Below are positions 1 through 8,435 of a stretch of DNA of 64,000 bases, piece by piece. A model generated the notes under the pieces. That model had not been told where the DNA came from and made no database searches. It saw only the letters and a list, made by a program, of their open reading frames with translations. Within the stretch, counting starts at the first letter, position 1, and each line of letters opens with the position of its first letter. The translations under genes and the position numbers were made by a program. Location of the stretch: contig NZ_RJSF01000044.1 of NCBI RefSeq assembly GCF_003725535.1, positions 210,419-274,418 of the forward strand, written 5' to 3'. Origin of the DNA: Nocardioides pocheonensis (GTDB taxonomy: Bacteria > Actinomycetota > Actinomycetes > Propionibacteriales > Nocardioidaceae).

Positions 1-255
1 CACCGACTCGTTCAGCGTGAGCTGGCGGTCGAGCTCCTTGACGGTGGCCGGCTCGGCCTGCAGCGTCACGACGGCGTAGATGCCCTCGGCGTTCTTGTTG
101 ATCTCGTAGGCCAGGCGACGACGGCCCCAGATGTCGACGTTCTCCACGGTGCCACCATCGGTGCGCACGACGTTGAGGTACGTGTCGAGGGACGGGGCGA
201 CGGTGCGCTCCTCGAGATCGGGGTCGAGGATGACCATCAGTTCGTAGGCACGCAA
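1..255 (-). CDS. rpsF: 30S ribosomal protein S6 (5' part, cut by left edge)
   Basis: Component of the small ribosomal subunit that binds 16S rRNA together with S18. The first 85 codons are visible; the family is usually about 95-100 residues, so only the C-terminal tail is missing. The N-terminus reads [17 protein letters not shown], the classic S6 opening, followed by the conserved [11 protein letters not shown] segment. The start is an unusual TTG at 255-253; it is chosen because an AAGGAGGT ribosome-binding site lies about 6 nt upstream and the N-terminal motif begins there. In related genomes rpsF heads an rpsF-ssb-rpsR-rplI operon, which would continue beyond the left edge. Confidence 0.95.
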   Translation of the reverse strand, partial: MRAYELMVILDPDLEERTVAPSLDTYLNVVRTDGGTVENVDIWGRRRLAYEINKNAEGIYAVVTLQAEPATVKELDRQLTLNESV

Positions 256-307
256 ACTGCCTACCTCCTTCGGACTCAGCGGCCACGGACGTTCCGTGAC
301 AGGAGGA

Positions 308-325
308 GCTCCCCGAGCGGGGAGC
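308..325. other. short perfect hairpin in the rpsF/nfo divergent spacer
   Basis: A 7-bp perfect inverted repeat, GCTCCCC and GGGGAGC, with a GAGC loop. It sits about 50 nt upstream of the rpsF start on that gene's leader side, so it could form in the rpsF 5' UTR. S6-S18 operons are often autoregulated through leader RNA structure, but nothing here proves that role. The rest of 256-435 shows only the nfo promoter hexamer. Confidence 0.3.
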
Positions 326-435
326 GACGGGCAAGGGTAACAACGCCACCGGCCCGCAGGGAAATCGTCCTCCACAGGGTCGCCGGGCGTCCGGCCCGGG
401 TGCTCGTTGTCGTACGCCGCTCCTAGGCTGGCCGC

Positions 436-1245
436 ATGACGCCAGGCAGCACGACGATCCGCATCGGAGCCCACGTCGCCCAGGACGACCCGATCGCCGA
501 GGCGAAGGCGCGCGACACCACGCTCGTGCAGTTCTTCCTCGGCGACCCGCAGGGCTACAAGGGCCCCGAGGTCCGGTACGCCGGCGGCGCCGCCGGGCTC
601 AAGGCCGATGCCGAGGCCGCGGGCGTCGACCTCTACGTGCACGCGCCGTACATCGTCAACGTCGCCACCACGAACAACCGGATCCGGATCCCCAGCCGCA
701 AGCTGCTCCAGCAGCACGTCGACGCCGCGGCCGAGATCGGCGCGAAGGGCCTGATCGTCCACGGCGGCCACGTGAACAAGGACGACGACCCGGACAAGGG
801 CTTCGACAACTGGCGCAAGGCGGTCGAGGCGACCGACCTCAAGGTCCCGGTGCTGATCGAGAACACCGCCGGCGGCGACAACGCGATGACCCGCCACCTC
901 GACCGCATCGCCCGGGTCTGGGAGGCGATCTCGCAGGCCGAGGGGCACGAGTCGGTCGGGTTCTGCCTGGACACCTGCCACGCCTGGGCCAGCGGCATCG
1001 ACCTGACCGACGCGGTCGACCAGATCCGTGCGCTCACCGGTCGGATCGACCTGGTGCACGCCAACGACAGCCGCGACGCGTTCGGGTCGGGTGCCGACCG
1101 GCACACCAGCTTCGGCAACGGCGAGATCGACCCCGACCAGCTCGCCGGGGTGGTCCGCGCGGCCGGCGCCCCGGTGATCTGCGAGACCCCCGGCGGGCCC
1201 GACGAGCACCGGGCCGACTTCGACTGGCTGCGCGAGCGGCTCTGA
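436..1245 (+). CDS. nfo: deoxyribonuclease IV (AP endonuclease, Nfo family)
   Basis: Class II apurinic/apyrimidinic endonuclease of base-excision repair; cleaves the phosphodiester bond 5' to abasic sites. The 269-residue protein is a TIM barrel with the expected metal ligands: His69 in VHAPYIVN, His109/His112 in VHGGHV, Glu142 in IENTAGG, Asp179/His182 in LDTCHAW, His208 in VHANDS, Asp221/His223 in DRHTSFG, and Glu250 in ICETPGG. Translation starts at ATG 436. There is no Shine-Dalgarno; a TAGGCT -10 hexamer at 424-429 lies 6 nt before the ATG, which fits a leaderless mRNA. Divergent from rpsF and monocistronic; a repeat-rich gap follows. Confidence 0.9.
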   Translation: MTPGSTTIRIGAHVAQDDPIAEAKARDTTLVQFFLGDPQGYKGPEVRYAGGAAGLKADAEAAGVDLYVHAPYIVNVATTNNRIRIPSRKLLQQHVDAAAEIGAKGLIVHGGHVNKDDDPDKGFDNWRKAVEATDLKVPVLIENTAGGDNAMTRHLDRIARVWEAISQAEGHESVGFCLDTCHAWASGIDLTDAVDQIRALTGRIDLVHANDSRDAFGSGADRHTSFGNGEIDPDQLAGVVRAAGAPVICETPGGPDEHRADFDWLRERL

Positions 1246-1460
1246 CCTGCCGCCTCACCGGGTTTCGAGGCGGTTGCTGCGCAACCGCAACTCAACCACC
1301 AGCTGGTCGAGGTGCGAGCACCCGCGCAGGGCGGTGGTGGAGGTGCGAGCGCCAGCGAGCCCTTCGGGCAGGCTCAGGAACCACCTCGAAACCTCCGGCC
1401 GGCCCTGCCGCCTCACCGGGTTTCGACGCGGTTGCCGCGCAACCGCACCTCAACCACCGG
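1246..1460. repeat. repeat family A cluster (two full copies plus degenerate pieces)
   Basis: A duplicated segment of about 55 bp (1246-1300 and 1404-1458) contains the family A unit: GGTTTCGAGG, then an inner hairpin CGGTTGC-TGC-GCAACCG, then CCTCAACCACC. The outer arms are near-complementary (GGTGGTTtcGAGG against CCTCAACCACC), so each unit can fold into one long hairpin. Between them (about 1301-1393) are degenerate units with GGTGCGAGCGCCAGCGAGCC and CTTCGGGCAGGCTCA variants. The same family recurs at 42941, 46541, 48920-49037 and 54117-54500. This fills the nfo-femX spacer; only the femX promoter hexamer lies downstream of it. Confidence 0.85.
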
Positions 1461-1498
1461 CAGGTGGCCGCGCACCCGGCCCCGTTAGGCTCGCCGAC

Positions 1499-2674
1499 GT
1501 GACGACCCCCCTCGCCGTACGCACGATCTCCTCCGAGGAGCACCTGGCGTTCCTGAGGGCGCAGGACTCCGCCTCGTTCCTGCAGACGCCGCCCTGGGCG
1601 CAGGTCAAGCAGGAGTGGAAGGCGGAGTCGCTCGGCTGGTCGCTGCCCGGCTCGCCCGACGGCGAGCTGGTCGGGGTCGCGCTGGTCCTCTACCGCCAGC
1701 TGCCCAAGGTGCGCCGCTACCTCGCCTACCTGCCCGAGGGCCCGGTGATCGACTGGGACACCGACGACCTCGCCGCCTGGCTCGAGCCGATGGCCGTCCA
1801 CCTCAAGGCCAAGGGCGCCTTCGGGATCCGGATCGGTCCCCCGGTGATCACCCGGCGCTGGAGCGCGGCCCAGGTCAAGGACGGCATCGCCGACGACGCC
1901 GTCACCAGCCTCACCGAGCTCCCGCCCACCGAGCGCAGCCCGGCCGGCGCGAAGGTGGTCTCGCAGCTGCGCGAGCTCGGCTGGCGTGCCCAGCACGCCG
2001 TCGGCGGGTTCGCCGCCGGGCAGCCCCAGTACAACTTCTGGATCCCGCTCACCCACGCCGACGGCAGCCCCCGCACCGAGGACGAGGTGCTCGCGGGGAT
2101 GAACCAGCTCTGGCGGCGCAACATCAAGAAGGCGGCCAAGGCCGGGGTGACCGTCAGCGTCTCGACGACGGCCACGAGCGGCTTCGCCGACGACCTCGCG
2201 GCGTTCCACGATCTCTACGCGCACACCGCCGAGCGCGACCACTTCACCCCGCGCCCGCTCGCCTACTTCCGGACCATGTTCGACGCGCTCTCCGCCACAG
2301 GCCCGGACGGGCCGCTCGAGATCCGGCTCTACCTGGGCCACCACGACGGCGACCTGGTCGCCTCGACCATCTGGATCCGGGTCGGCACCCACGCGTGGTA
2401 CTCCTACGGCGCCTCGTCCACGGAGAAGCGCGAGGTCCGCGGCTCCAACGCGGTGCAGTGGCAGATGATCCGCGACGCGATCGCCGCGGGCGCGGCGATC
2501 TACGACCTGCGCGGCATCACCGACACGCTCACCACCGACGACTCCCACGTCGGCCTGATCCAGTTCAAGGTCGGCACCGGCGGCGAGGCGGTCGAGTACG
2601 CCGGCGAGTGGGACCTCCCGCTGAACCGCGCGATCTACAAGGCCTTCGAGCTCTACCTCACGAGGCGAGGGTGA
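1499..2674 (+). CDS. femX: FemX-type lipid II aminoacyltransferase (FemABX family)
   Basis: Likely adds the first interpeptide-bridge residue to the lipid-linked peptidoglycan precursor, using aminoacyl-tRNA at the inner face of the membrane. The 391-residue protein shows the doubled GNAT fold of FemABX enzymes. FLQTPPWAQVKQEW near the N-terminus and NIKKAAKAGVTV around residues 210-220 are typical, as is the C-terminal YDLRGI...IQFKVGTGGEAVEYAGEWD. In Streptomyces the orthologue, also near rpsF and a class A PBP, attaches glycine to LL-diaminopimelate stems; the same substrate here is inferred. GTG 1499 is chosen because a TAGGCT hexamer (1486-1491) lies 7 nt before it and no coding signal precedes it. 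It probably forms a unit with the next gene (4-nt gap). Confidence 0.85.
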   Translation: MTTPLAVRTISSEEHLAFLRAQDSASFLQTPPWAQVKQEWKAESLGWSLPGSPDGELVGVALVLYRQLPKVRRYLAYLPEGPVIDWDTDDLAAWLEPMAVHLKAKGAFGIRIGPPVITRRWSAAQVKDGIADDAVTSLTELPPTERSPAGAKVVSQLRELGWRAQHAVGGFAAGQPQYNFWIPLTHADGSPRTEDEVLAGMNQLWRRNIKKAAKAGVTVSVSTTATSGFADDLAAFHDLYAHTAERDHFTPRPLAYFRTMFDALSATGPDGPLEIRLYLGHHDGDLVASTIWIRVGTHAWYSYGASSTEKREVRGSNAVQWQMIRDAIAAGAAIYDLRGITDTLTTDDSHVGLIQFKVGTGGEAVEYAGEWDLPLNRAIYKAFELYLTRRG

Positions 2675-2678
2675 GCCG

Positions 2679-3752
2679 ATGAGCCTGGTGCTGCACGTCG
2701 ACGGTGACCGGTGGCGCGCCCACCTCCGGCACGTGGCCGAGGAGCGGCCGGGCCTGGTGCCGGTCGTGAAGGGCAACGGTTACGGCTTCGGCAACGGACG
2801 CTTGGCCCGCCGTACGGCGTGGCTGGCCGGGCTCGGCCCCGGCGGCGACACCCTCGCGGTCGGCACGTACGCCGAGATCGACGACGTGGCCACCCGGTTC
2901 GACGGCGACATCGTCGTGCTCGCCCCCTGGCGACCGTGGGCGGGCGGCGGCTCGGAGCACAGCGCTGACCCGCGGGTGATCCACACCGTCGGGCGGCTCG
3001 GCGACCTCGCCGCGCTGTCAGACGCCCCCGGCCGTCCGCGCGTCGTCCTCGAGCGGCTGACCTCCATGAAGCGGCACGGGCTCACCGCCCGGGGGCTGCG
3101 AGAGGCCGTCGCTGAGGCGCACGGCGTACGGCTCGAAGGCGTCTCGATCCACCTGCCGCTCGACCGCGGGGACAATCTCGCGGAGGCCGAGGAGCTGATG
3201 ACCGACGTCGTCGCGGCCGGGCTCGGCGAGCGGGACGAGCGCGCCGCCACCGTCTGGGTGTCCCACCTCCGCGCCGACGACCTCGCCGCTCTCGCCGCGC
3301 AGTACCCCGACTTCACCTTCCGCCCGCGGATCGGCACCGAGCTCTGGCTCGGCGACCGCGGCGCCCTGCGCGTCACGGCCCGGGTCCTCGACGCCCACCC
3401 CGTCGAGCGCGGCGAGCAGTTCGGCTACCGCGGGCGCGTCCTCCCGCGCACGGGCACGCTGCTGGTCGTCTCGGGAGGCACCGCGCACGGCATCGGGCTC
3501 GAGGCGCCCACCGGGGAGGGCAGCGTCCGGGCGCGCGCGGTCACCCTGGCGCGTGGCGGCCTGGACGCCCTCGGCCTGGCGCGGTCGCCGTTCACCGTGG
3601 CCGGCAAGCCGCGCTACTTCGCCGAGCCGCCGCACATGCAGGCCTCGATGCTGTTCCTGCCCTCAGGCGCCGAGGTGCCCGCGGTCGGCGACGAGGTCGA
3701 CGTCCGGGTGCGGTTCACGACCACCACCTTCGACGCCGTCGAGATCAGCTGA
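2679..3752 (+). CDS. alanine racemase-like PLP protein
   Basis: Fold-type III PLP enzyme resembling alanine racemase. Residues 30-38 read VKGNGYGFG, the signature that places the PLP-binding lysine at Lys31. MKRHGL at 130-135 replaces the usual GMNRLG-type segment. Tyr250 in EQFGYRGR is the candidate second catalytic base, and GTELWLGDR (219-227) stands where racemases have a PGIALYG-like motif. Because these positions diverge, the substrate may not be alanine. The gene starts 4 nt after femX, so a shared role in peptidoglycan bridge or stem synthesis is a reasonable inference. The last 90 nt overlap the 3' end of the convergent membrane-protein gene. Confidence 0.75.
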   Translation: MSLVLHVDGDRWRAHLRHVAEERPGLVPVVKGNGYGFGNGRLARRTAWLAGLGPGGDTLAVGTYAEIDDVATRFDGDIVVLAPWRPWAGGGSEHSADPRVIHTVGRLGDLAALSDAPGRPRVVLERLTSMKRHGLTARGLREAVAEAHGVRLEGVSIHLPLDRGDNLAEAEELMTDVVAAGLGERDERAATVWVSHLRADDLAALAAQYPDFTFRPRIGTELWLGDRGALRVTARVLDAHPVERGEQFGYRGRVLPRTGTLLVVSGGTAHGIGLEAPTGEGSVRARAVTLARGGLDALGLARSPFTVAGKPRYFAEPPHMQASMLFLPSGAEVPAVGDEVDVRVRFTTTTFDAVEIS

Positions 3753-5114
3753 CTCCACGTCCAGCACCTCGCCGTACCAGAGGTCGCGCACGACCAGCGC
3801 GACCAGGTACAGCTCGCCGAGCACGCGCACCACGATCGCGAGCTGGTACGCCGTGGGGTTGGTGCCCGACGAGGGCGCCAGCCAGCCACCGAGGTAGAGC
3901 CAGACCGCCGCGTAGTAGGCGACCTCGCAGGCCTGCCAGATCAGCAGGTCCCGCCAGCGGGGCCGGGCCAGCACGGCCAGCGGCAGCAGCCAGAGCACGT
4001 ACTGCGGCGAGTACACCTTGTTCACGAGGAGGAACGCCGCCACGACCAGGAAGGCCACCTGCGCGACGCGGGGTCGGCGCGGGGCGCTGAGGCCGAGCAC
4101 GAGGATCGCGGCGCACGCCACCGCGAACAGCAGCCCGGAGACCAGGTTGATCCGGTGCGCGCTGCTGTGCACGCCGAGCTGGTCGAGGACCAGCCAGAGC
4201 GACCCGAGATCGGCTCCCCGGGAGGAGTTGAACGACCAGAAGACCTTCCACGCCGACGCCCCGGTGAGCAGCGCGGGGAGGTTCACCACCACCCAGGCGA
4301 CCACACCCCCCGCGACGGCGCGCATCCACAGGTCCGTGCGGCGCGACCGCTCGCCCCGGCCCGTCCAGAGCACGTCCACGAGGAAGGCACCGAGCAGGAA
4401 CATCGGGTAGAGCTTCGCGGCGGTCCCGAGGCCGACCATCACGCCGGCCAGCACGGGGCGGCCGCGGGCCCAGGCCCAGAGGGCCCCGGCCGTGAACAGC
4501 ACCGCCAGCAGGTCCCAGTTGACCAGGCTCGACAGCAGCAGCACCGGGGAGAGGGCGAAGGCCATGGCGTCCCACGGCCGACCGGGGCTCGCGCCGGCGA
4601 GGAACAGCACCGCGCCGATGCCGCAGACGAACAGCAGCACCGCGGTGACCAGGAAGTAGGTGTTCACCTCACGGGTCATCCCGGGCAACCCCCAGAGCCT
4701 CGCGACCGGGGTCGCCTCGCGCACCGCCTGCGAGGGCCCGGAGGGCATCAGCCCGGTGATCTTCGACGCACCCCACGCCAGGTAGGAGATCAGGACGGGG
4801 TACTCCATGACCGGGTAGCGGCCGAACGAGCCGTCGTAGGGCCAGCGCCGCTCCGCGAACCCTCGATCGGTGTAGAGGTACGGCACGTCGGAGTAGCACA
4901 TCTTCCCGTAGCGCACGGTCTCGCTCGACCAGTCGGTCTCCCCGCACGGGTACTTCTGCACCAGGCCCACGGCGAAGACCACCGTGAAGACCGCCAGCAG
5001 CACCCGCACCGGAGTCCACCACCGGTGCGGGCGGGCGTGGTCGCCCGCCGGCCCGCCGACGACCTCGCTCAGGGCGGCGGCGACCGGGTCCTCGCGGGTC
5101 GGGCTGCTCACCAC
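3663..5114 (-). CDS. polytopic membrane protein, glycosyltransferase-87-like (Rv0051 type)
   Basis: Integral membrane protein of about 480 residues with some ten hydrophobic helices. After a cytoplasmic N-terminus comes a first helix (WWTPVRVLLAVFTVVFAVGL) and a large extracytoplasmic loop with conserved Cys, Trp and Tyr residues (KYPCGETDW, MCYSDVPYLY). KLYPMFLLGA in the middle and VNKVYSPQYVLWLLPL toward the end are typical of polyprenyl-phosphate-mannose-dependent GT87 mannosyltransferases and relatives. The order ponA, this gene, rpsF is also seen in mycobacteria, suggesting an envelope function. The GTG start at 5114 is uncertain (no clear ribosome-binding site). The stop lies inside the 3' end of the opposing racemase-like gene. 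Confidence 0.75.
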   Translation of the reverse strand: MVSSPTREDPVAAALSEVVGGPAGDHARPHRWWTPVRVLLAVFTVVFAVGLVQKYPCGETDWSSETVRYGKMCYSDVPYLYTDRGFAERRWPYDGSFGRYPVMEYPVLISYLAWGASKITGLMPSGPSQAVREATPVARLWGLPGMTREVNTYFLVTAVLLFVCGIGAVLFLAGASPGRPWDAMAFALSPVLLLSSLVNWDLLAVLFTAGALWAWARGRPVLAGVMVGLGTAAKLYPMFLLGAFLVDVLWTGRGERSRRTDLWMRAVAGGVVAWVVVNLPALLTGASAWKVFWSFNSSRGADLGSLWLVLDQLGVHSSAHRINLVSGLLFAVACAAILVLGLSAPRRPRVAQVAFLVVAAFLLVNKVYSPQYVLWLLPLAVLARPRWRDLLIWQACEVAYYAAVWLYLGGWLAPSSGTNPTAYQLAIVVRVLGELYLVALVVRDLWYGEVLDVESADLDGVEGGGREPHPDVDLVADRGHLGA

Positions 5115-5159
5115 GGGCCCTTCACCACGGGTGCTCCACCATGGCCGCTCACCGCGGGA

Positions 5160-7412
5160 CTAGGGGCTGGACGACGGTTTGCCCCCGCCGAGGATCGGAG
5201 GCGGGCTCGTCGAGGGCGGTGTGGGCGTCGGGCTGGGCGACGGCGGCGGGCAGTCCGGGTCCTGCGGATAGCCGTACGCCGGGTCGCACACGCCGTTGGC
5301 CACCGGCTCCTGCGGCGCGGCGGTCGTCGGGGCCGCCGACGAGGTCTTCTTGGTCGGCTTCGGCTTCGGCGGAGGCGGGGTGTACGGGTCGTGGCCGCTC
5401 GAGGGCGCCTTGCCGTCGAGGTTCGCCGGCGGCGGGAAGTCCTCGACCGGCACGCCGTCCATGAGCAGCTTCATCGCCGCGGTCCAGGTCTCGGCCGGGT
5501 AGGTGGCGCCGAAGTAGCCCCGGGGCAGGTAGCCCTCGTCGATCGGCTTGTAGCCGGTGCCGTGGGAGTAGGTGACCGCGGTCGCCACCTGCGGTGTGAA
5601 CCCGACGAACCACGAGGTGATGACCCGCTTGTCGTCGTTCGTCGCGGTGCCCGTCTTGCCCGCCGCCGGCCGGCCGAGCGCCGTCGCGGCGCGGCCGGTG
5701 CCCGTCTTGACCACCTGCTGCATCGCGTAGCTGGTGTCCGCGGCGACGTCGGAGTCCAGGACCTGGTCAGTCTTCCGGGGGGCCGTGTAGAGCACCTCGC
5801 CGGTCGACGCCTTGACCACCTTGGACACCACGAACGTGCTGTGGTGCAGGCCCCCGTCGGCGATGGCGGCGTACGCGTTCGCCATGTTCAGCGGACTCAC
5901 CGGCGCACCACCGAGCGAGATGCGCGCGTTGATCTCCTCGGGCTTCAAGGGCGGGACGCCGAGCTTCTGGGCCATGTCCGCGATCTTCTGCGGCCCGTTG
6001 TCCATGGACTGGGTCATGTCGACGAATGCGGTGTTGATCGACTTGGCCGTCGCCGTGGTCAGGCTGACCTTCGCGCCGAAGTCCGTGCCGGTGCCCTCGC
6101 CCTCGTTCACCACCGTCGACCCGTCGGGGAAGGTGTAGGGCGAGTTGCCGTCGAAGGTGTCCTTGAGGCTGAAGCCGTCCTTGATCCCCGCAGCGACCGC
6201 GAACGGCTTGAACGCCGAGCCGGGCGGCAGCGCCGTGGTCGCCCAGTCGATCTGGCTCTTCAGGTAGTCCTGGCCGGAGTAGAAGCCGAGGACACCGCCG
6301 GTCTGCACGTCCACCGAGGCGACCGCGGCGTGCAGGGCCTTCACGCCGGTCGGGGCGACCTGCTGGACCGCCTGCTGGGCCGCGTCCATCGCCTTCTTCG
6401 TGAAGGTCGTGGTCACCTTCAGGCCGCCACCGTCGATGTCCTGGTCGGTGAACCCGAGGCGGAGCAGCTCCTGCTTGACCATGCTGAGCATGAAGCCCTT
6501 CTGGCCCGCGTAGGTGTTGCTGCTCGCCTGCTTCTTGGTGTCGGGCAGCTTGCCCTCGATCTTCGCCGCGTCGGAGGCCGAGAGGCTGCCCATCTTCTCC
6601 ATGCCGGAGACGACGTAGTCGTAGCGCTGCTGCAGGGCCTGCCGCGAGGCGTCGCTGCGATCGGGGCTCAGGTAGTTCGGGGAGTTCAGGATCGCCGCGA
6701 GCATCGCGCTCTGCGAGGCGTCGAGCTGCTTGGCGGGGATGCCGAAGTAGGCGTTCGCGGCCGCCTGGATGCCGTAGGCGCCGCGGCCGAAGTAGATCGT
6801 GTTGAGGTAGCCCTCGAGGATCTGCGACTTCGACTGCTGCTGCTGGATCTTCAGCGACAGGAACGCTTCCTTGATCTTCCGCCTGATCGTGCGTTCCTGG
6901 CTCAGGTACAGGATCTTCACGTACTGCTGGGTGATCGTCGAGGCTCCCTGGGTGGCTCCGCCCTTGGCGTTGGAGAACGCGGCCCGGATGATCCCCTTGG
7001 GATCGATGCCCTTGTTGGTCCAGAACGTCCGGTCCTCGGCCGCGACCGCGGCGTCCTGCATCACCTTCGGCACGTCGGCCAGCGGGATCGACTCGCGGTT
7101 CTGGGTGGCGAACCGGCCGATCTTCGTCTTGCCGCCCGCGTAGTAGACGTTCGTGGTCTGCGCCTGGAAGGCCTGGTTCGGGTCCGGGATGTCCGTCGCG
7201 CGGTAGGCGATGTAGAACATCGCCGAGAGCACCAGCGCCCCGACGAGCCCGGCGATCAGGCCGTACTTCGCGATCCTGCGGGCCCGCTCCTTGCCGGTGA
7301 GCTTCGGCTTCGCGGCCTTGCGGCTCGTCGTCCCCCTGGACCGCCCGCCGTTGCCGTTGCGGGGACCGTTGTCGGACCGGCTCGCGCCGGACCTCGGCGT
7401 GCTGGCACTCAC
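5160..7412 (-). CDS. ponA: class A penicillin-binding protein (transglycosylase/transpeptidase)
   Basis: Bifunctional peptidoglycan synthase at the outer face of the membrane. From the GTG at 7412 (VSASTPRS) it is 750 residues. Layout: a basic Ser/Gly-rich cytoplasmic tail, one membrane helix (GLIAGLVGALVLSAMFYIAY), a GT51 domain with EDRTFWTNKG, GASTITQQYVK and NTIYFGRGAYG, then a transpeptidase domain with the active-site SAFK, the SIN motif (AKSINTAF) and KTGT. The C-terminus is a low-complexity Pro/Lys/Ser/Thr tail, as in mycobacterial PonA1. The reading frame stays open upstream to 7682, but that stretch has no protein-like composition, and GGAG lies about 9 nt before the GTG. Its stop lies 45 nt upstream of the next gene's start, consistent with an operon. 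Confidence 0.93.
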   Translation of the reverse strand: MSASTPRSGASRSDNGPRNGNGGRSRGTTSRKAAKPKLTGKERARRIAKYGLIAGLVGALVLSAMFYIAYRATDIPDPNQAFQAQTTNVYYAGGKTKIGRFATQNRESIPLADVPKVMQDAAVAAEDRTFWTNKGIDPKGIIRAAFSNAKGGATQGASTITQQYVKILYLSQERTIRRKIKEAFLSLKIQQQQSKSQILEGYLNTIYFGRGAYGIQAAANAYFGIPAKQLDASQSAMLAAILNSPNYLSPDRSDASRQALQQRYDYVVSGMEKMGSLSASDAAKIEGKLPDTKKQASSNTYAGQKGFMLSMVKQELLRLGFTDQDIDGGGLKVTTTFTKKAMDAAQQAVQQVAPTGVKALHAAVASVDVQTGGVLGFYSGQDYLKSQIDWATTALPPGSAFKPFAVAAGIKDGFSLKDTFDGNSPYTFPDGSTVVNEGEGTGTDFGAKVSLTTATAKSINTAFVDMTQSMDNGPQKIADMAQKLGVPPLKPEEINARISLGGAPVSPLNMANAYAAIADGGLHHSTFVVSKVVKASTGEVLYTAPRKTDQVLDSDVAADTSYAMQQVVKTGTGRAATALGRPAAGKTGTATNDDKRVITSWFVGFTPQVATAVTYSHGTGYKPIDEGYLPRGYFGATYPAETWTAAMKLLMDGVPVEDFPPPANLDGKAPSSGHDPYTPPPPKPKPTKKTSSAAPTTAAPQEPVANGVCDPAYGYPQDPDCPPPSPSPTPTPPSTSPPPILGGGKPSSSP

Positions 7413-7601
7413 GTGGGTTGGCTCCAGGGGAAGTCGGGGTCGACCTGAGGTCAGAACATCACGAGGGTACGGCGTGCCGCCATGAAGTCCATTCCCCGCT
7501 CCTGTGACGAAGCCCTCGCGCCGCCCGGTGAATGCGGCCGCGGCGTCGCACGAGTGGCGGGCTCGCGGCACCGGACGCGACCCAAAGGATTCGACGTCGA
7601 T

Positions 7602-7616
7602 ATATCGCTGCGATAT
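7602..7616. promoter_or_regulatory. perfect inverted repeat, candidate PadR operator
   Basis: ATATCG-CTG-CGATAT, a perfect 6-3-6 dyad in an unusually AT-rich spot (GATATATCGCTGCGATATGTTG) 60 nt upstream of the padR start and between the divergent ponA and padR genes. PadR proteins typically repress their own promoters through AT-rich dyads of this size. The assignment to this PadR is inferred from position. Confidence 0.5.
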
Positions 7617-7675
7617 GTTGCGGTGATACGACGAGTTGATAGGGACGCGTCCGGGCGCAGGAAGGAGCCACCACC

Positions 7676-8410
7676 GTGCCACGCAAGGGAGCGACGCTGG
7701 AGCTCGCCGTGCTCGGTCTCCTCCAGGAGACCCCTCTGCACGGTTACGAGCTGCGCAAGCGTCTCAACCTGCTCCTCGGCTGGACCCGCCTGCTGTCCTA
7801 CGGCTCGCTCTACCCGGCGCTCAAGCGGATGCTCCGCGCCGGCTGGATCACCGAGGTGACCACCTCGAACGCCGTCTCGCGCCGGCAGCGGATCGTCTAC
7901 CAGATCACGCCGGCCGGCATCGAGTTCTTCACCTCGGAGATCACCGAGGCCGGGCCGGCCGCCTGGGAGGACGAGACCTTCAACATGAGGTTCGCGTTCT
8001 TCTCCCGCACCGACGCCACCGTGCGGCTGCGGATCCTCGAGGGCCGCCGCTCGCGGCTCCAGGAGCGGCTCGACCGCGCCCGCGCCCTGCACGGCGAGGA
8101 CGACCGCTACCTGAGCGAGCTGCGCCGCCACTCGATCGAGTCGGTCGAGCGCGAGGTGCGCTGGCTGACCGACCTCATCGAGACCGAGCGGTCGAACTCC
8201 GACCGGACCGGCTCGCGCACGACTCCGGTCAAGCCTCGTGCGGCGGCGAAGCGCCGTACGGCACCGCTCGCCGGGGCGACCGACCCCACAGGGACCAGCC
8301 CTGCGGCAACCGGGTCGACGGCTCCCGCTCCGACCCCCGCACCAACCCCGGCGACCACGCCGGCGGCAGCAACGACGGCCCCACCGGCCGAGACCACCGA
8401 AATCAGTTGA
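7676..8410 (+). CDS. PadR-family transcriptional regulator
   Basis: 244 residues. The N-terminal 80 residues form the winged helix of PadR proteins: [22 protein letters not shown], then [17 protein letters not shown], where the YGSLYP segment is the family hallmark. A helical dimerisation region follows (about 100-180), then a 55-residue Ala/Pro/Thr tail without recognisable structure. GTG 7676 has a GGAAGGAG site 8 nt upstream. ino1 starts 25 nt downstream of the stop, so the two are almost certainly cotranscribed; the same pair occurs in Mycobacterium (Rv0047c-Rv0046c) and Streptomyces. A role in controlling inositol or phosphatidylinositol/mycothiol supply is inferred. Confidence 0.88.
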   Translation: MPRKGATLELAVLGLLQETPLHGYELRKRLNLLLGWTRLLSYGSLYPALKRMLRAGWITEVTTSNAVSRRQRIVYQITPAGIEFFTSEITEAGPAAWEDETFNMRFAFFSRTDATVRLRILEGRRSRLQERLDRARALHGEDDRYLSELRRHSIESVEREVRWLTDLIETERSNSDRTGSRTTPVKPRAAAKRRTAPLAGATDPTGTSPAATGSTAPAPTPAPTPATTPAAATTAPPAETTEIS

Positions 8411-8435
8411 AACAAGCAACGCAGGAGGAGAACCG

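Noticed and set aside
4155-7448. Open frame of about 1,100 codons on the + strand, antisense to the membrane protein gene and ponA
   Set aside because: It is a high-GC shadow: composition is Arg/Gly/His-rich with no domain, and the opposite strand encodes two well-recognised proteins.
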